Shown one piece after another: positions 37,201-48,767 of a DNA stretch of 64,000 bases. Within the stretch, counting starts at the first letter, position 1. Each line of letters opens with the position of its first letter. The translations under genes were made by a program, and so were the position numbers. The notes beneath the pieces are model-generated. The model did not search any database, had not been told where the DNA came from, and saw only the letters and a program-made list of their open reading frames with translations. This stretch comes from Cryptomeria japonica. Its lineage: Eukaryota > Streptophyta > Pinopsida > Cupressales > Cupressaceae. The stretch spans positions 608,954,677 to 609,018,676 of the forward strand of contig NC_081405.1 of NCBI RefSeq assembly GCF_030272615.1, written 5' to 3'.

Positions 37201-37408
37201 TTGTATTTTTAGCTTTAGCATTATTCTCATATTCCCTTTTAGTTTCAGGCCTAGTAAGAGGAACTTGAGGAAAAATATATCTAGTTTTCACTAACATCCA
37301 GACATCAAAGCCTAAGGAGGACAAGTAAGTTTCCATTCTCCTACTCCAGAAGGCATAGTTGATACTATCAAAGATAGGTGCTTTAGAGGAGGATTCATTT
37401 CTAGCCAT
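34245..37408 (-). pseudogene. Copia gag-RT-RNase H pseudogene lacking protease and integrase
   Basis: The gag start is the ATG at 37408 (MARNESSSK, then a NYAFWSRRMETYL gag N-terminal motif). Going down in coordinates: a CFSYDKNRHFASKC zinc knuckle (near 36640), an acidic stretch (36311-36574, a run of D and E), a charged coiled-coil-like stretch (about 36060-36300), and a cluster of CCHC-like knuckles (35321-35743: CYKYNTYGHRIAKC, CYHCDEYGHRSYEC and a worn third). Then, without protease or integrase, reverse transcriptase begins near 35250 ([30 protein letters not shown] near 34880) and RNase H follows (DTDWEGCVDDRKST, 34245-34511). An internal deletion near 35250-35320 joined gag to RT. Several stops and shifts. 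Confidence 0.87.
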
Positions 37409-37468
37409 TGTGTTCACTAAGCAGGACCTACCCAAGCTAGATAAATCTTTTACTATGAGGGAACCTAA

Positions 37469-37481
37469 GACTCTAATACCA
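37469..37481 (-). other. Primer-binding site of the minus-strand Copia
   Basis: On the minus strand it reads TGGTATTAGAGTC, close to the initiator-Met tRNA complement, between the LTR end and the gag start. Confidence 0.75.
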
Positions 37482-37483
37482 AT

Positions 37484-38000
37484 TGAAGAACACAAATGGA
37501 CATTGAGGGGGGGTGAGTCGGTGTATTCTAAGACTTTTTAACTATGTGTGCAAATACTACTACTGCAAATTAATTGAGAGCACACACACACAAGCACACA
37601 TCACATAACACCATATGTACGAGGAAAACCCAATGTGGGAAAAACCTCGGTGATAATAGTTGTTGGAATCTACTACTCCAATCTAGACACCAAAAAAAGG
37701 TTTACAATATGTTTTAGGGTGCTAACCCAAGGAGCACCAACCCCTGATATTTTGAGCACCAACCCAAGGAGAACCAACCCCTAGTTTTATGAGTACCTAC
37801 TCAAAGAAGTACCTACCCCTACTCTGAGCACCCACTCAGAGAACTATAGTGATTGTTCAAGTTTACAATACAATGATAAAGCCTTGTAACAAATGAGTTT
37901 TGTAACACTTACATGTTTCTCTTTTTATGAGAATAACTTTCTCTTCCTATTGAAGGTTTATATTTTGTTTCTCCTCCTTCCTCTGGTTATCCTTAATTAG
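37484..38000 (-). repeat. 5' LTR (U5 side) of the minus-strand Copia
   Basis: It begins at the primer-binding site and includes gaggaaaacccaatgtggg, a motif common near the end of plant Copia LTRs. It also contains about four diverged tandem units of 35-37 bp (37719-37855; gcaccaacccaaggag and relatives). Its outer end is not clear and it appears truncated. Confidence 0.55.
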
Positions 38001-39655
38001 TGGAAGTCCTTAGAAGGTTTATATGGGGGCAGATGGAATAAATGACAAAAAAGTTAGTGAGTTTGGTATTGATCATAATTAGTGGAAGTCCTTAGAAGAT
38101 TTATTTCCTATTTTTTTTATATACCTAAGTGGAATGGAAGTTAAGAGTTCTTTAGATGATTGGATTAGAAGGAATTCAATCTTATGAAACTCTTTTAAGC
38201 TTATAAGTTAGATTTTTTTGGTAGCTATTGAATAAAAATTTATAATATGTCATTTTCACCAATTTAATGAAAGATGGAAGAAATTTTTTCTAAGTTAGTA
38301 GCAGTGAAAATGACAAATAACATGGGCATCTCAAATAGCTTGACCCACTAAATTTGATATTTTTATTTTCTCAAGCCTCAGGTTCATGACAAATATTTGC
38401 CAAAGTATAATGCAATCTTTTTTGAGTTTAAAAATTAGAGCACTATTTTAGCAACATGAAAGTAGCCCAAAGGTTGTCTATTCATCAAACTCAAAGAGAT
38501 CTTAATGGAGATTGACCTAAGAAAGTGGTGGAAATAAGGACAATTCAAGTGGGTATCCCAAATAGTTGGCTTTGTTTCTTAAAAGTTTGAATGCCTCGGG
38601 CTTTGAAACCTTTAGTAAGATTTGAAAAACGTTAAGAGGTCGGTCATATCACAATTAGTGACTATTGAAAATTGGGAAAGATTAGAGAAAAGGGTGGAGG
38701 ACAAAATTCATTTCTCAACTTATGGTAATTAGAGTTGTAGTCCCTAGGTGGTTGGAATTTTAACCTTTTTTTAATATGTCAACCATTAAGAGTATTTAAC
38801 AAGAAAGGAATGCCATAGATTGTGCCTTTCATGAAAAATTATTTTCAAGATTGTTGCTTATTTTCTATTTTGGTGGAGGTGGTGTATATTTGTTTTATCT
38901 TTATCAAAGTAATAGCTAAATGTAGTGGAGGGTGAGCATTTTGAGCCATATTTTTATGTCTTGGTATCAATTTAGTGGATTTTTTGGGTGAATTGGAAGA
39001 ATTAAATGGCATGAGCACAAAGAGTAAATGATTTGAGTGGCTTCCACTGCAAGATTTATACTATATTGCTATTGTTTTTTATCATTCTACAAAGTCTTTT
39101 AGAAAATCTCAATCTTAAGCTTACCTAGAAGACATGATAGTGTTGTTTCACTAGCTTCAAAAGAGAGGATCAATGCATAGGTGGTAGAGATTCAATAAAT
39201 TGTTGAAGATTTAGGACCAGCCATTGGAAGTTGAGGTTTTCTTCCCAAAGTTTCTCCTCTAGCTTGTCCAGTTCAATGAATATTCTTCTGGTAGAAGGGC
39301 GGTCAATCTAAGAGCCGATACAGTGAGGCTTCCTTCTGGTTTGGGCCATTGTTCTATTGCTCCTTCTACCCATGATCTAGTGGTCTAAGATAGGTGTTTT
39401 GTCTTTTTCTTGTTTTAAAAAGATTCTTGATTTAGATGTTGGGGCGTTTTGGAAATTTTGATAGATTTCTCAGAAGAAATTTTAACATTTTAAAGTTTTC
39501 AATTTTTTTTGTTTTACTTTCCCTGGTTGGGCAACAAACTCTTATACATAGATAGGTATGACTAGTTGTAAAATTTAATTTAATTTTCAGGCTCTCTCTA
39601 TGTTTTTAATCTTTTAATATAATATATCGGCTTCGACCCTTTATTGATCAAAAAA
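38001..39655 (+). repeat. Highly decayed stretch with a LINE-like 3' end
   Basis: No long frame survives. The end near 39625-39650 (cggcttcgaccctttattgatcaaaaaaa) looks like the 3' end of a plant LINE with a short A run. Near the start a 30-bp sequence (aattagtggaagtccttagaag) occurs twice, 87 bp apart. The LINE assignment is tentative. Confidence 0.3.
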
Positions 39656-39659
39656 ATAT

Positions 39660-41480
39660 ATATAAATTAAACTAAAAATGAATATCATTTATATATTTAA
39701 TATTTATAATTATTTAAGATATTAATTTTCAACACTTGTGTTTACTATGAGATTTTAGCTCATTTGAGCATTATTGGGGAGGGTGATGGTATGTTCCTTG
39801 ATTATTCCATCCACCAAGATTCAAATCTCTAAAGGTGTGATATAATGGATAAGGTGAAGATCATATCTTAGACCAAATTGATGGAATAAATACCCTTTAA
39901 TCCTTGACTCCCACTTATAAAGATACTAACATAAACTTGCATAAACTTGCAGCCTTTATCAAATACCAAAATGAACTCATTACTCATATAAAATCTTATT
40001 AAAGTTAAGAAAATAAAATAATATTCGAAACACTTGTTCTAATATTATTACTGACTCCAATGATAACGTCGGTGTTTTATCAAGTTGCTTGGGGTTAGGG
40101 GTAATACGATTCCAACCCGAGCAGAATTATTGCAACACTACGATTTTAAACTTGTACTTTTACAAAAGTTGTAAACTGTCGTCGACCGTGCGCTCAGAAG
40201 AATCTTGATTCTCATCTCCATTAACAAAAATATTATTAATGTATACCTCCATTACTCTTTCTTCCTATTAGAAAGAGAGTCAAATCGTCCATCGGTCAAA
40301 ATTTTTATACATTGGAAGAATCGCGTCAACAAAGTTGAAACCAGTGTAGAATATATCCATCCTTAATTATATAAAATATTGAGGAATTTATGTGAAGACG
40401 TGCACTCGTGCGGCTCTTGTAATGTCACCAATCAAGGAATAAGTTAAATGAAAAATTGTAGCACCCAATCATGCAAATAAGAAAGTTCAGTAGATTATCG
40501 ATTTGGTGCGAGATTAAACAGCTTAGTTTGCTTACATCAAAAAAAATCTTAGTGTAAGCTACTACTTAAATAAAAAAAAAAACAAAGAATACTATGCATT
40601 TCAATACAAACGATTACTTATTTTTAACGTTTCTAAAGTAGAGGGGAAAAAATCCTAGTACAGAAAGTTACGACGTCCATCTTGGTACTCACAAACCAAG
40701 AGACACAAATGATGAAAAAGTCTGTCTGTCCTTCCATAAACTTTAGTGTCAAAAGGTGCTCAAATGCTTGATTGATTATTTAACACAGAAATCTTTCAAT
40801 TTTTTTTTTTTTTTTTATAAAATGATTATATAGATATTGGTATATATATATATATATGGTTTCTAACAAATTAGAATATAATCAGTAATTTAAATCAAAA
40901 GATTGTTCATTTAAGCTGTTATAAATAGAGAAAATGTATAAATTTGCTGAGATAATTTAACAATTGAATCAGTATATTCAAAAGAATTAAATTTCAATAA
41001 ATGATATAATCAAGAAATATATCTTCATCTTTATCAATTAAACTCTAATATTCAAATTATTCTTGCTTAATTTTTAATCTAAAAATTTTAACTTCTTTTT
41101 TTTTTTCCCTATTTACCAAACATATATATCTTTGGTTATAATAATTCTTTTTTAAATTACTGTTTGGAAAAGGATAAATGAAGAGACTTTATGAGACAAA
41201 AGAAGAAACATTATAGAGACTTTAGTGAAAGTGGCCTTTTTTTCTATCATTCAACAAGTTACAATCACCCTACAATTTCTTAAAGACTATTTTATGTAGA
41301 TTGTGAATAAAGGCTCATCTATTGTCTACAAATTGTAACTCCAATTTCCTCAATTTTAATCTCATGACATTATAAACTCTAATAACTCTAATGGATAATT
41401 TATCCAAATATATATAAAATTTTAAAAATAGTAATATAAATTATCAGAATTTTGATAATAAATAGGATAGAAGTATTAAA
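39660..41480. repeat. Dispersed repeat family, copy 3 (old block B, first part)
   Basis: 39690-39900 resembles the unit of the 337-bp tandem repeat near 11 kb. 40010-40540 matches the dispersed family (ccgtgcgctcagaagaatcttga, attaatgtatacctccatta). 40800-41460 matches block A (18830-19450). A T run (40800-40816) and a TA run (40841-40857) lie inside. It ends about 0.6 kb before the TIR gene. Confidence 0.8.
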
Positions 41481-41865
41481 GCTTCCTCCATTGCTACCTT
41501 CAAAATAGATAAGAAATACTGCCCTTTCAACAAGGCTTATCTAATAAGAAAACAAGTGCAACCAGAAATAACTGGATAGATTGTTTTGGTTCCAATTTCA
41601 ATACGTGCATATTATGTATGATATATTTTCCTTTTTGAAGTGGTTTTACTAAATCTTAATAAACTAAATTGTGTTATTCTCATTGTACATTTTTTGGTGC
41701 CAAATTATGAATGATGTGATCTTACAGATGTGACCTAATTTTCTCAAATCGTAATTTACTTTAATTAAAAAAGATAAAACCCTAATTGCTAACCTAAAAG
41801 AGCAAGCTAAGTCGTGTTAAGTGTACGCGTGATCAAAACTTTGAAGGTTACATTAAAAAACTCAG

Positions 41866-41951
41866 TTACGCGAATTCACCCTCGTATTTCTCACTAAAAA
41901 TCAAGATTACCCGATTTCGCCCTCAAATCTCTCACTAACAATCAAGATTAC
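41866..41951 (+). promoter_or_regulatory. 41-bp tandem repeat upstream of the TIR gene
   Basis: Two units start at 41866 and 41907, with the start of a third at 41948 (ttacg). Each contains ttac.cga.tt, c.ccctc and tctcacta followed by atcaaga. A TATA-like tatgtataag lies near 41962-41975, about 85 bp before the first ATG. A regulatory role is inferred from position only. Confidence 0.45.
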
Positions 41952-42055
41952 GTAAGAGGAATATGTATAAGTGACGCCAGTGTTCGGCAAAATTCTTTAT
42001 AACGCTGTCAGAGAAAATTTTGTCTGCAGGTGAAATCCTTACCACTCTACCAGTC

Positions 42056-42843
42056 ATGGAAAATACTCAGACCCAAAACGGCAATTCTGTCTGTTATCCT
42101 GCCCCACCCAAAACGAGATATAACGTTTTCATCAATCACCTCGGAGCCGACGTGAAAGAAACCCTAGCGAGTCTCATTTATCACAATCTCCAAAACAAGG
42201 GCTACAATGCCTTCTTAGACAAGAAATCTATTCAGGTGGGAAAGAGAATACCCAAATCAATAGTGGGGGCTATTCACACAGCTTCTGTGCACGTAGCCAT
42301 TTTCTCAGCCAACTATGCAAACTCAACATGGTGTCTGAAGGAACTCTATCTTATGCTCAAAAGTGGGGCACCAATAGTTCCTGTTTTCTGCGGAGTTCAG
42401 CCTTCGGAGCTTCGTATGAAAGATGAAGACGGAGAATATGCTCGAGCTTTCCAGGTGCACAAGGACACAGGAAAAATCAGGCCTCAAAAGCTTGAGAAAT
42501 GGAAGAAGGCTCTGCGTAAAGTTTCACGTATAGAAGGCTATATTTTCAAGGGGTAATGTTCAATCATAACTCAGGACTTTTAATTAATATTATAATATCA
42601 GAGTAAAAAACGTTTTCGTCCTTGAGAAAAACATGAACCCCAGCTTTTCTGTCCTTTTCTTTAATGTTTTTGAAGATCTTTTTCTCGTCTCTTTAGAGCA
42701 CCTAGGCTCCTATGCTTGTTATAATGCATAGTTATTTTATTAATTATTCTGTTGTGTATATCAGGGACCAAGGTGTTTTGCTGGAAGAAATTGCAACAAC
42801 TGTAGTTAAATATATTAACGTTGCCAAACGTCTCAAACGTTAA
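42056..42843 (+). CDS. TIR-domain-only protein, two exons
   Basis: Exon 1 is 42056-42552 and exon 2 is 42765-42843, separated by a 212-bp intron with GT (42553) and AG (42764) ends. The splice keeps frame: exon 1 ends in IFKG, and exon 2 continues DQGVLLEEIATTVVKYI and stops at TAA 42841, giving about 191 residues. A non-ATG start 36 bp upstream in frame is possible but the ATG is preferred. The TIR fold is visible: YNVFINHLGADVKET (usually VFLSFRGEDTR), FLDKKSIQVGKRI, VHVAIFSANYANSTWCLKEL, and PIVPVFCGVQPSELR. The Glu of the WCLKEL motif, the catalytic residue of plant TIR NADases, is kept. Exon 2 resembles the short second part of a TIR-NBS-LRR gene but stops before any NB-ARC domain. Such proteins act in plant immune signalling. 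It may be functional or a 3'-truncated TIR-NBS-LRR relic. Confidence 0.8.
42553..42764 (+). other. Predicted intron of the TIR gene
   Basis: GTAATG donor and tatatcag acceptor, with a T-rich stretch before the acceptor. Removing it keeps the reading frame and leads into the expected LLEEI helix. Confidence 0.7.
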
Positions 42844-45305
42844 CTTCATTGTTCCCTGGATCCGTGATATTACGCAGACAACTGAAAGCGTGTTCAAATA
42901 ATACCCAAATCAATGTTCACAGATTTGCTTATTTCTATAGATTAGAATTAATCGTTGTTTATGCTTCCTTCGACCCATTAAGTTTACTTTTGTGTTCCAC
43001 TGATTCTGCTAACCACAACTTTTTTCATCCACAGCCCAGCTTCAGTGAAGTATGGTATCTCTCCCATTCATGAGAGTTGTGTAATATTACAGACGTAATT
43101 ATTCATAAATTTGGGGTAGTGAAGCCGTATATTGGTACGCTAATTTATGGTTAAATTAGATTTCCCAGCTTTTTTCATAGGTTTACTTAATTACTTTTAA
43201 TGGTTGTCTATTTATATGTATTAAAGAATATAGTCTGTGTATATCTATGAAAGAATAAAATAAACATCTTAAATATGGGAAACAAAAACTAGTGTCACAA
43301 ACAAAGTATGTAACACACATTATAGGAGAAGTTCTTAAAGGGAAAGAAAACTCTTAAAAGAGTGACCTAATTTATTATTGCTGAGATACATTTCATTATG
43401 ACTTGTTTCTATAAGATATAATCTTATTTATATACAATTTTGAAATGAATATGAATTTCAACTCTTAAGTTATATAGATTGGAATAATACATTTGATGTG
43501 GGATTTGTTGTTCATGCAATTAAAGTCTGAAATAATTATAGTGCAGCAACTCTGCTAGCTTATTATGCTACCCACTACTAAATTAAGATGTTTGGAACAC
43601 TGTCTACCTTAACCAATTCTCTTAATTTTCTAATGAGTCAGATTTTCAATGGCTTGTTTAGCCCCACTACATCATTTAGGTTGAACAATCTACGAGTGAT
43701 CATGTAAGAACATCTTGCATCCATCAATGCATGTCATTGATACTCACATCAACAAGATGCACTAACTCACCCTGTCAAACAACCAATCCATGAACGAACT
43801 ACAACTTTTAGCCTCAAGGTCCAACCCTACACTTTGCCAACAAACACTAAGAGATGCTCTAACTCAAGGAACTTTTGACAACTTCCAAGGATAATTACTC
43901 CCTCAATTTACCAACATACACATCACATTAGTCATCTGTACCCAATATCCTTCTCTTCTACCTCTCTATGAATGGCAAAGGGGCTTGATGGTCTTAGGTG
44001 AAGATGTATAGATAGCTCTAGATGATGAGTGGTCCATCTAATTGTTTTTCATTTTCCAAAAGAAATTATTTCTTCCACATGGAAGCTAGAAATGATTTTG
44101 GAATAGATACAACCAATACATAATTATTTTCCTTTGTAACCACCAAAACACTTTACTTTCAAACTCTTTGAATAATACAAGAAACAACTTGCATCGCTTT
44201 ATTTTCATAATTTCCCATGTAACATGTACATCTAATATTTCTACAACTTATGATTGTCTAATATATTAAAGCTATGAGATTTCCACAATCCATTTTGTAT
44301 TCTAGTGTATTTTTTCTGGATTCGATTGTGTTAAGATCCAGAAAAAATACACTACAATGTCTAATATATGTTAAGATCCTTGAAGAAGCACAATGGAGAA
44401 ATGGTGATAGTGGTAAGAACTAGTTAATTGCTTGCACTATTACTAACAATAATGAAAGTGAAAAGGTAATTTATTAGTACTTGTCATTTTCCATCCCTAG
44501 CATAGTGCCCATATTTTTTATAGTCATAACATATGCAAGTATTTTGAATATATTTAAGGTGGAGCATGTAACTAAAAGGTTTTTCCTGAAACTTAAATAA
44601 TTGTAGGATTGAAAAGAAGGGGATGGCACAACATTATTATTTTTTATTTCTATAGAGTTATTTGTTAACGAAAAATGTGGTGTACACCTTGCACATGATT
44701 TTTTAATGGTTTAAAATAAGTATTTTTTCATATTGCATCTTTTTAAACGTGTTTAGCGAAATTCAATATTTTTTTTGGGTACATTTGTAAGGTTGTATGT
44801 AACATCAATTAGATAACTTATGTGTGGGCTACAACTTGGAAAAATATTTAATATTGAGAAAAGCTATTTTTATAGACAAAATATTGGGCTCAATGGTTTT
44901 GTGATCTCATGGTTTAGTTAGTAGCACTTAATAGTTTTGTGTAATCTTGAATCTTTTTTAAGGAGAATACATGTTTAACGGTAAAGGTTGGGTATAATTT
45001 GTATTTTAAGCTCCCTTGTAGGGTACATATATGAGGCATGACATGACTTACATGGTTGTATGATTACCATCATACTTAGATGCATGGGAATAAATTATAT
45101 GAGCTTCATGTATCATAAGCATTCATTGAGATTATATAGGTCTATTACAATATTTCATTGTTGAATAATAAATTGAGTTTTATTCTTTTCTAGGATATGT
45201 TTTTAATCCATGGTGGGATTATTATGATATAGCTTCTATCATTTTGATGGTATATTTTTCTATAATTTTGTGTGGTGGATCCTAAATACTACTTTGAAAA
45301 TGTTT
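42844..45305. other. DNA after the TIR gene, no further gene seen
   Basis: No NB-ARC or LRR motif follows on the plus strand, which is why the gene is called TIR-only. This stretch, with the gene, is the extra DNA present in block B and absent from block A. AT-rich, no supported coding sequence. Confidence 0.55.
44303..44354. repeat. Perfect 19-bp hairpin
   Basis: Arms 44303-44321 (tagtgtattttttctggat) and 44336-44354 are exact inverted copies with a 14-base loop. A related sequence (ctagaaaaatt, acacacaatcgaat) lies near 22200. Confidence 0.6.
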
Positions 45306-45910
45306 CTCTCTTTAGGTTATATAATTTATATTGCTACAATATTTTTTCCTCTCAAGTGGTATTAGAGTATGGTTATTAGGCTATGAGAGGAAATATCCTA
45401 AGTTGTAACCCTTAGTATGAATACATTATTGAGCATAATTGAATCTATAATCTTAAATAAGAAAATAAAATAGGAAAATTTAAGGACATGTATGTGTTTA
45501 CAAACATGGGTTGTATATTAGGAGTTGTATGAAGATTTAGAATGTGATTTTTTGTTAGGGATATTTTTATGAAGGATTTGGGGGTCAAATTTTGTTGAAT
45601 GATTATATGAAAAAAAATCGGCATTGACTCCAAAAGATTTGAAAGACTTTATTTTAAAAATATTAAATTCTACTATGTTTGTAATTTTTTTTTAATTTTT
45701 AGGGTCATAAGGATATCTTGCAAAAAGGATTTAGTATCATCATACAAGTATAATTAACATAGTTATAGGTGTTAGTATTATATACATAGAGTTATCACAA
45801 AAAAAAAGTCAGTCAATTCATTATTGATACAAAATGAGGTCTATGATAATTTAATAAACCAGAAAAATGAAATACCAACTAAACAAGATAGTGCACCAAC
45901 CATCAATCAC
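45306..45910. repeat. Old block B, second part
   Basis: It aligns with 19465-19835 and then, without interruption, with 21734-21985, showing the state before the LINE insertion in block A. Confidence 0.78.
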
Positions 45911-47150
45911 ATGGAAGATTGGTAGCTATTGCTAGCCACTAACCCATAAGCACTAGTCCTATTCAGTGATGCCACCTTTTCTAATTGCTATCTATTATTA
46001 ACACATGTGTCTAGGTGTTGCCACAACCACCATCATTGGATACCCACAAACATTCATCTTTCGATCCATAATAAACTATTTTTTTTGTTCTTGATAGAAT
46101 TTATTTTATATAAAATATCATGCATTTTACATCTTATAGGAATAAAAAATCTCTTTCCAAGAAATATATAATGACATAGGTTTGATCACCAAATACTATT
46201 ATTTGTACTCTTTTTTTTGTGCATGAAGCCAATATATGCATATAGTAGTGAATGTATAATATCTAGAGCATAAATAATTATATTTTATATATTTGGCAAG
46301 AGATTCAATGAATTTATAACATAATTTAAACAATAGAAGAATCTTTTGTTCACTTGGATGAGTACAAAAATATGTGTAGTGATTTGAACACTTATAGTAG
46401 CCTAATATTTAGAACATGATTGTGTGAGAATTAAACAAATATTTGAATGTAAAACCATGTTGAATTGCATATTTTATGGGACCTATATTATATTATATTA
46501 GGATATTAGATTTGGCATTTCTTCATATAGTTCCACATGTTTTTTTGGTTGTTGACTTTAGTGGAGACATGTATACGAATTGACATCTAGTTTGAGGATA
46601 TTTAATTAATACACATATGAGACTAGTAGTCATAATTTAGTGATAATTAAGTGTGGTTACAATAATGGTGACAATTATGTTGTCTGGATATTCATGAGTA
46701 TTTCAATATATGAATTAAGTCATCATGTTTGTAATTAATATATTGTGGTGTTGTTTAATCCATGATTAAAAGTTTTGGTGAGGTTTTATTTAGAAGGTTG
46801 CCCTTCTCTTATTGTTGCATGTATAGTTCCTTGACTATAATTACTCATCTATCAATTTTTTTTGTCTTTTTAGACATTAGGTTGATTTTGTGTTTAAGTC
46901 TTGAATTATATAATTTATCTTCATTGTTATCTCAATTTATATGTTACAAGAGTTATGGTGAGTTTGTATATTGTGTTGGTTTGATATCTACTATTTATGT
47001 GGTTGTGTGAGTTGGATCCAACCATTAGATAAAGTGGGGCGAATCAAATTTGGGTAATCTATTCCTATAAATATTTTTAAATTATGATACATATTTAGTT
47101 AGTTAGGATTTTATATGATAATTTAAGAATTGGTATATTCTAATTAGAGT
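45911..47150. other. AT-rich DNA, no gene seen
   Basis: No recognised gene or transposon structure; short frames here are without domains. Confidence 0.5.
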
Positions 47151-47159
47151 AAATTGGGA

Positions 47160-48370
47160 GAGGAATGAACCATTACATATCTACTAAAGGGAGGTAACCC
47201 AAGGTATTACAAGGAGTGAGAGCCTCAAACTAGAGGATAAGCTACTTAAGAATAATAAGACCCTAATGAAAACTGCAAATCAAACACCAAAAAACTAGAA
47301 GATGAGACTAGACTATACTAGATGAAAAAAAAATATACAATAGACACACACCTACTAAATAAATGAATCAATGGCCTACCTAGTGTGGGGCTTCTCAATT
47401 TTCTATTCTTTTCTCATTGCTTTTAGTTTTTTAGAGAATGAAAGCCTCTTGTTTTATCCCTTACTTGATGAACTAGTAGGGGACTTTAGGCTAGGTTTCA
47501 TCTTAGACACTGATGACTCCATTCTAGTAGCAGAGGAAGAATCCATGTGGAATTTTTTTTTATCCTACCTACTGACAATTTCTTCCTAAATGGCCTATAG
47601 ATTCCTACAGTTCTTCTTTGATATTTCATTTTTTGTTCTATCATTTCCTCCATTTTCTTTTTACTGATGCCTAGTTGTCCTATAAAACTTGAATTACCTT
47701 CATCATCTTCTTTCTATCCTCCTTTTTTTCAATCTTATCACAAAGACCCTTCTGCACTAAATCATTTTCCACCACCCAAACCATTTGATCCTTATCATTT
47801 GATGCCCAACTAGAAACTCTAGAATCCGACATATGAGGGATAGCCTAGGTTGGGCTCCCTTTTAGTTTAGGAATGGAGATGAAATCATTACCAAACAAAA
47901 TATTTGACAACTCAACACATAGAGTGGGAGCAAAGGGATTTTTTAACCAACCCACAAGAGGGGGTAAAATTTAGGTGGAAATTATACTGACTTAGAATAA
48001 GCCCTTGATGTAAGGGAAGGACATTTTTCATTTTATTAACAACCACACATTGGGAGATAGAAAAGAAAAGACAATAAGGGAAATTCATCTTGACACCATA
48101 CCTCGGATGGTTGAGCATGGGGAATAGCTAAAACTAGAACCATTTGAATCTCCTATCCAATGTGATGAATTTTATAAGGAGTAGCATGAGATCTTTTCAA
48201 AACCCATGTAAATCATCTCTTTTGAACCCACTTTGCAAGTGAATAAATTTCTCATTCAACTTCAAGAACCTCATATAATCTATCTTGTAGTTACCCTTAG
48301 GTTTTTTTGGGAAAGTTGTGGCTTCCACCACAAGATTAGTAGCAATCGCAATAGTTTCCATAGACATAAT
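47160..48370 (-). pseudogene. Decayed coding-like sequence, unidentified
   Basis: On the minus strand from about 48370 an ATG opens a frame (METIAIATNLVVEATT) of about 54 codons to a TGA. Further coding-like text follows in changing frames, including a 68-codon piece at 48118-47912 and text near 47850-47700 (WVVENDLVQKGLCDKIEKKEDRK is typical in style). It may be a LINE ORF1 or other retroelement gag-like relic; no zinc knuckle or other diagnostic motif is visible. Confidence 0.3.
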
Positions 48371-48722
48371 AATTTTAGTTGTAAGTATTGATATGTTACA
48401 TTTATATGGGATGATTTAATATTATACTATGTTAATTGTCATTATTTGGCTTATAGACTATGGTTTATCTCCTTGGGTTATATATTTTATTTGTACTTTA
48501 TTCTTTGTAGCCATATGCTTATTTGTAAGATATTTAAGAGGTTATCAAAATCTAATGAATAACTTATTATCAGGGTCTAAAGGGATTATAGTAATGATAT
48601 AGATTTCATCATTTTGTGATGTGATATCATTTTCGTTGATTCTTGGTGTGATATAAACAATCTTGTATCATAATTCTTCTATATGGTAGAGAACATTGAA
48701 ATCATGATTTTGTAGAAAGTTT
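48371..48722. other. Left flank of the right segment copy
   Basis: No gene seen. The matching flank of the left copy lies outside the window, so the duplication boundary cannot be placed here. Confidence 0.5.
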
Positions 48723-48767
48723 CATGAGATTGCTGCAAATATGTGCTTGAATGATGTTTGAGAGATG

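Noticed and set aside
41866-41951. CRISPR-like direct repeats
   Set aside because: Only two units without spacers, in plant-type DNA; a simple tandem repeat.
42661-42897. Minus-strand 78-codon frame over the TIR gene intron and exon 2
   Set aside because: Antisense to exon 2; no domain.
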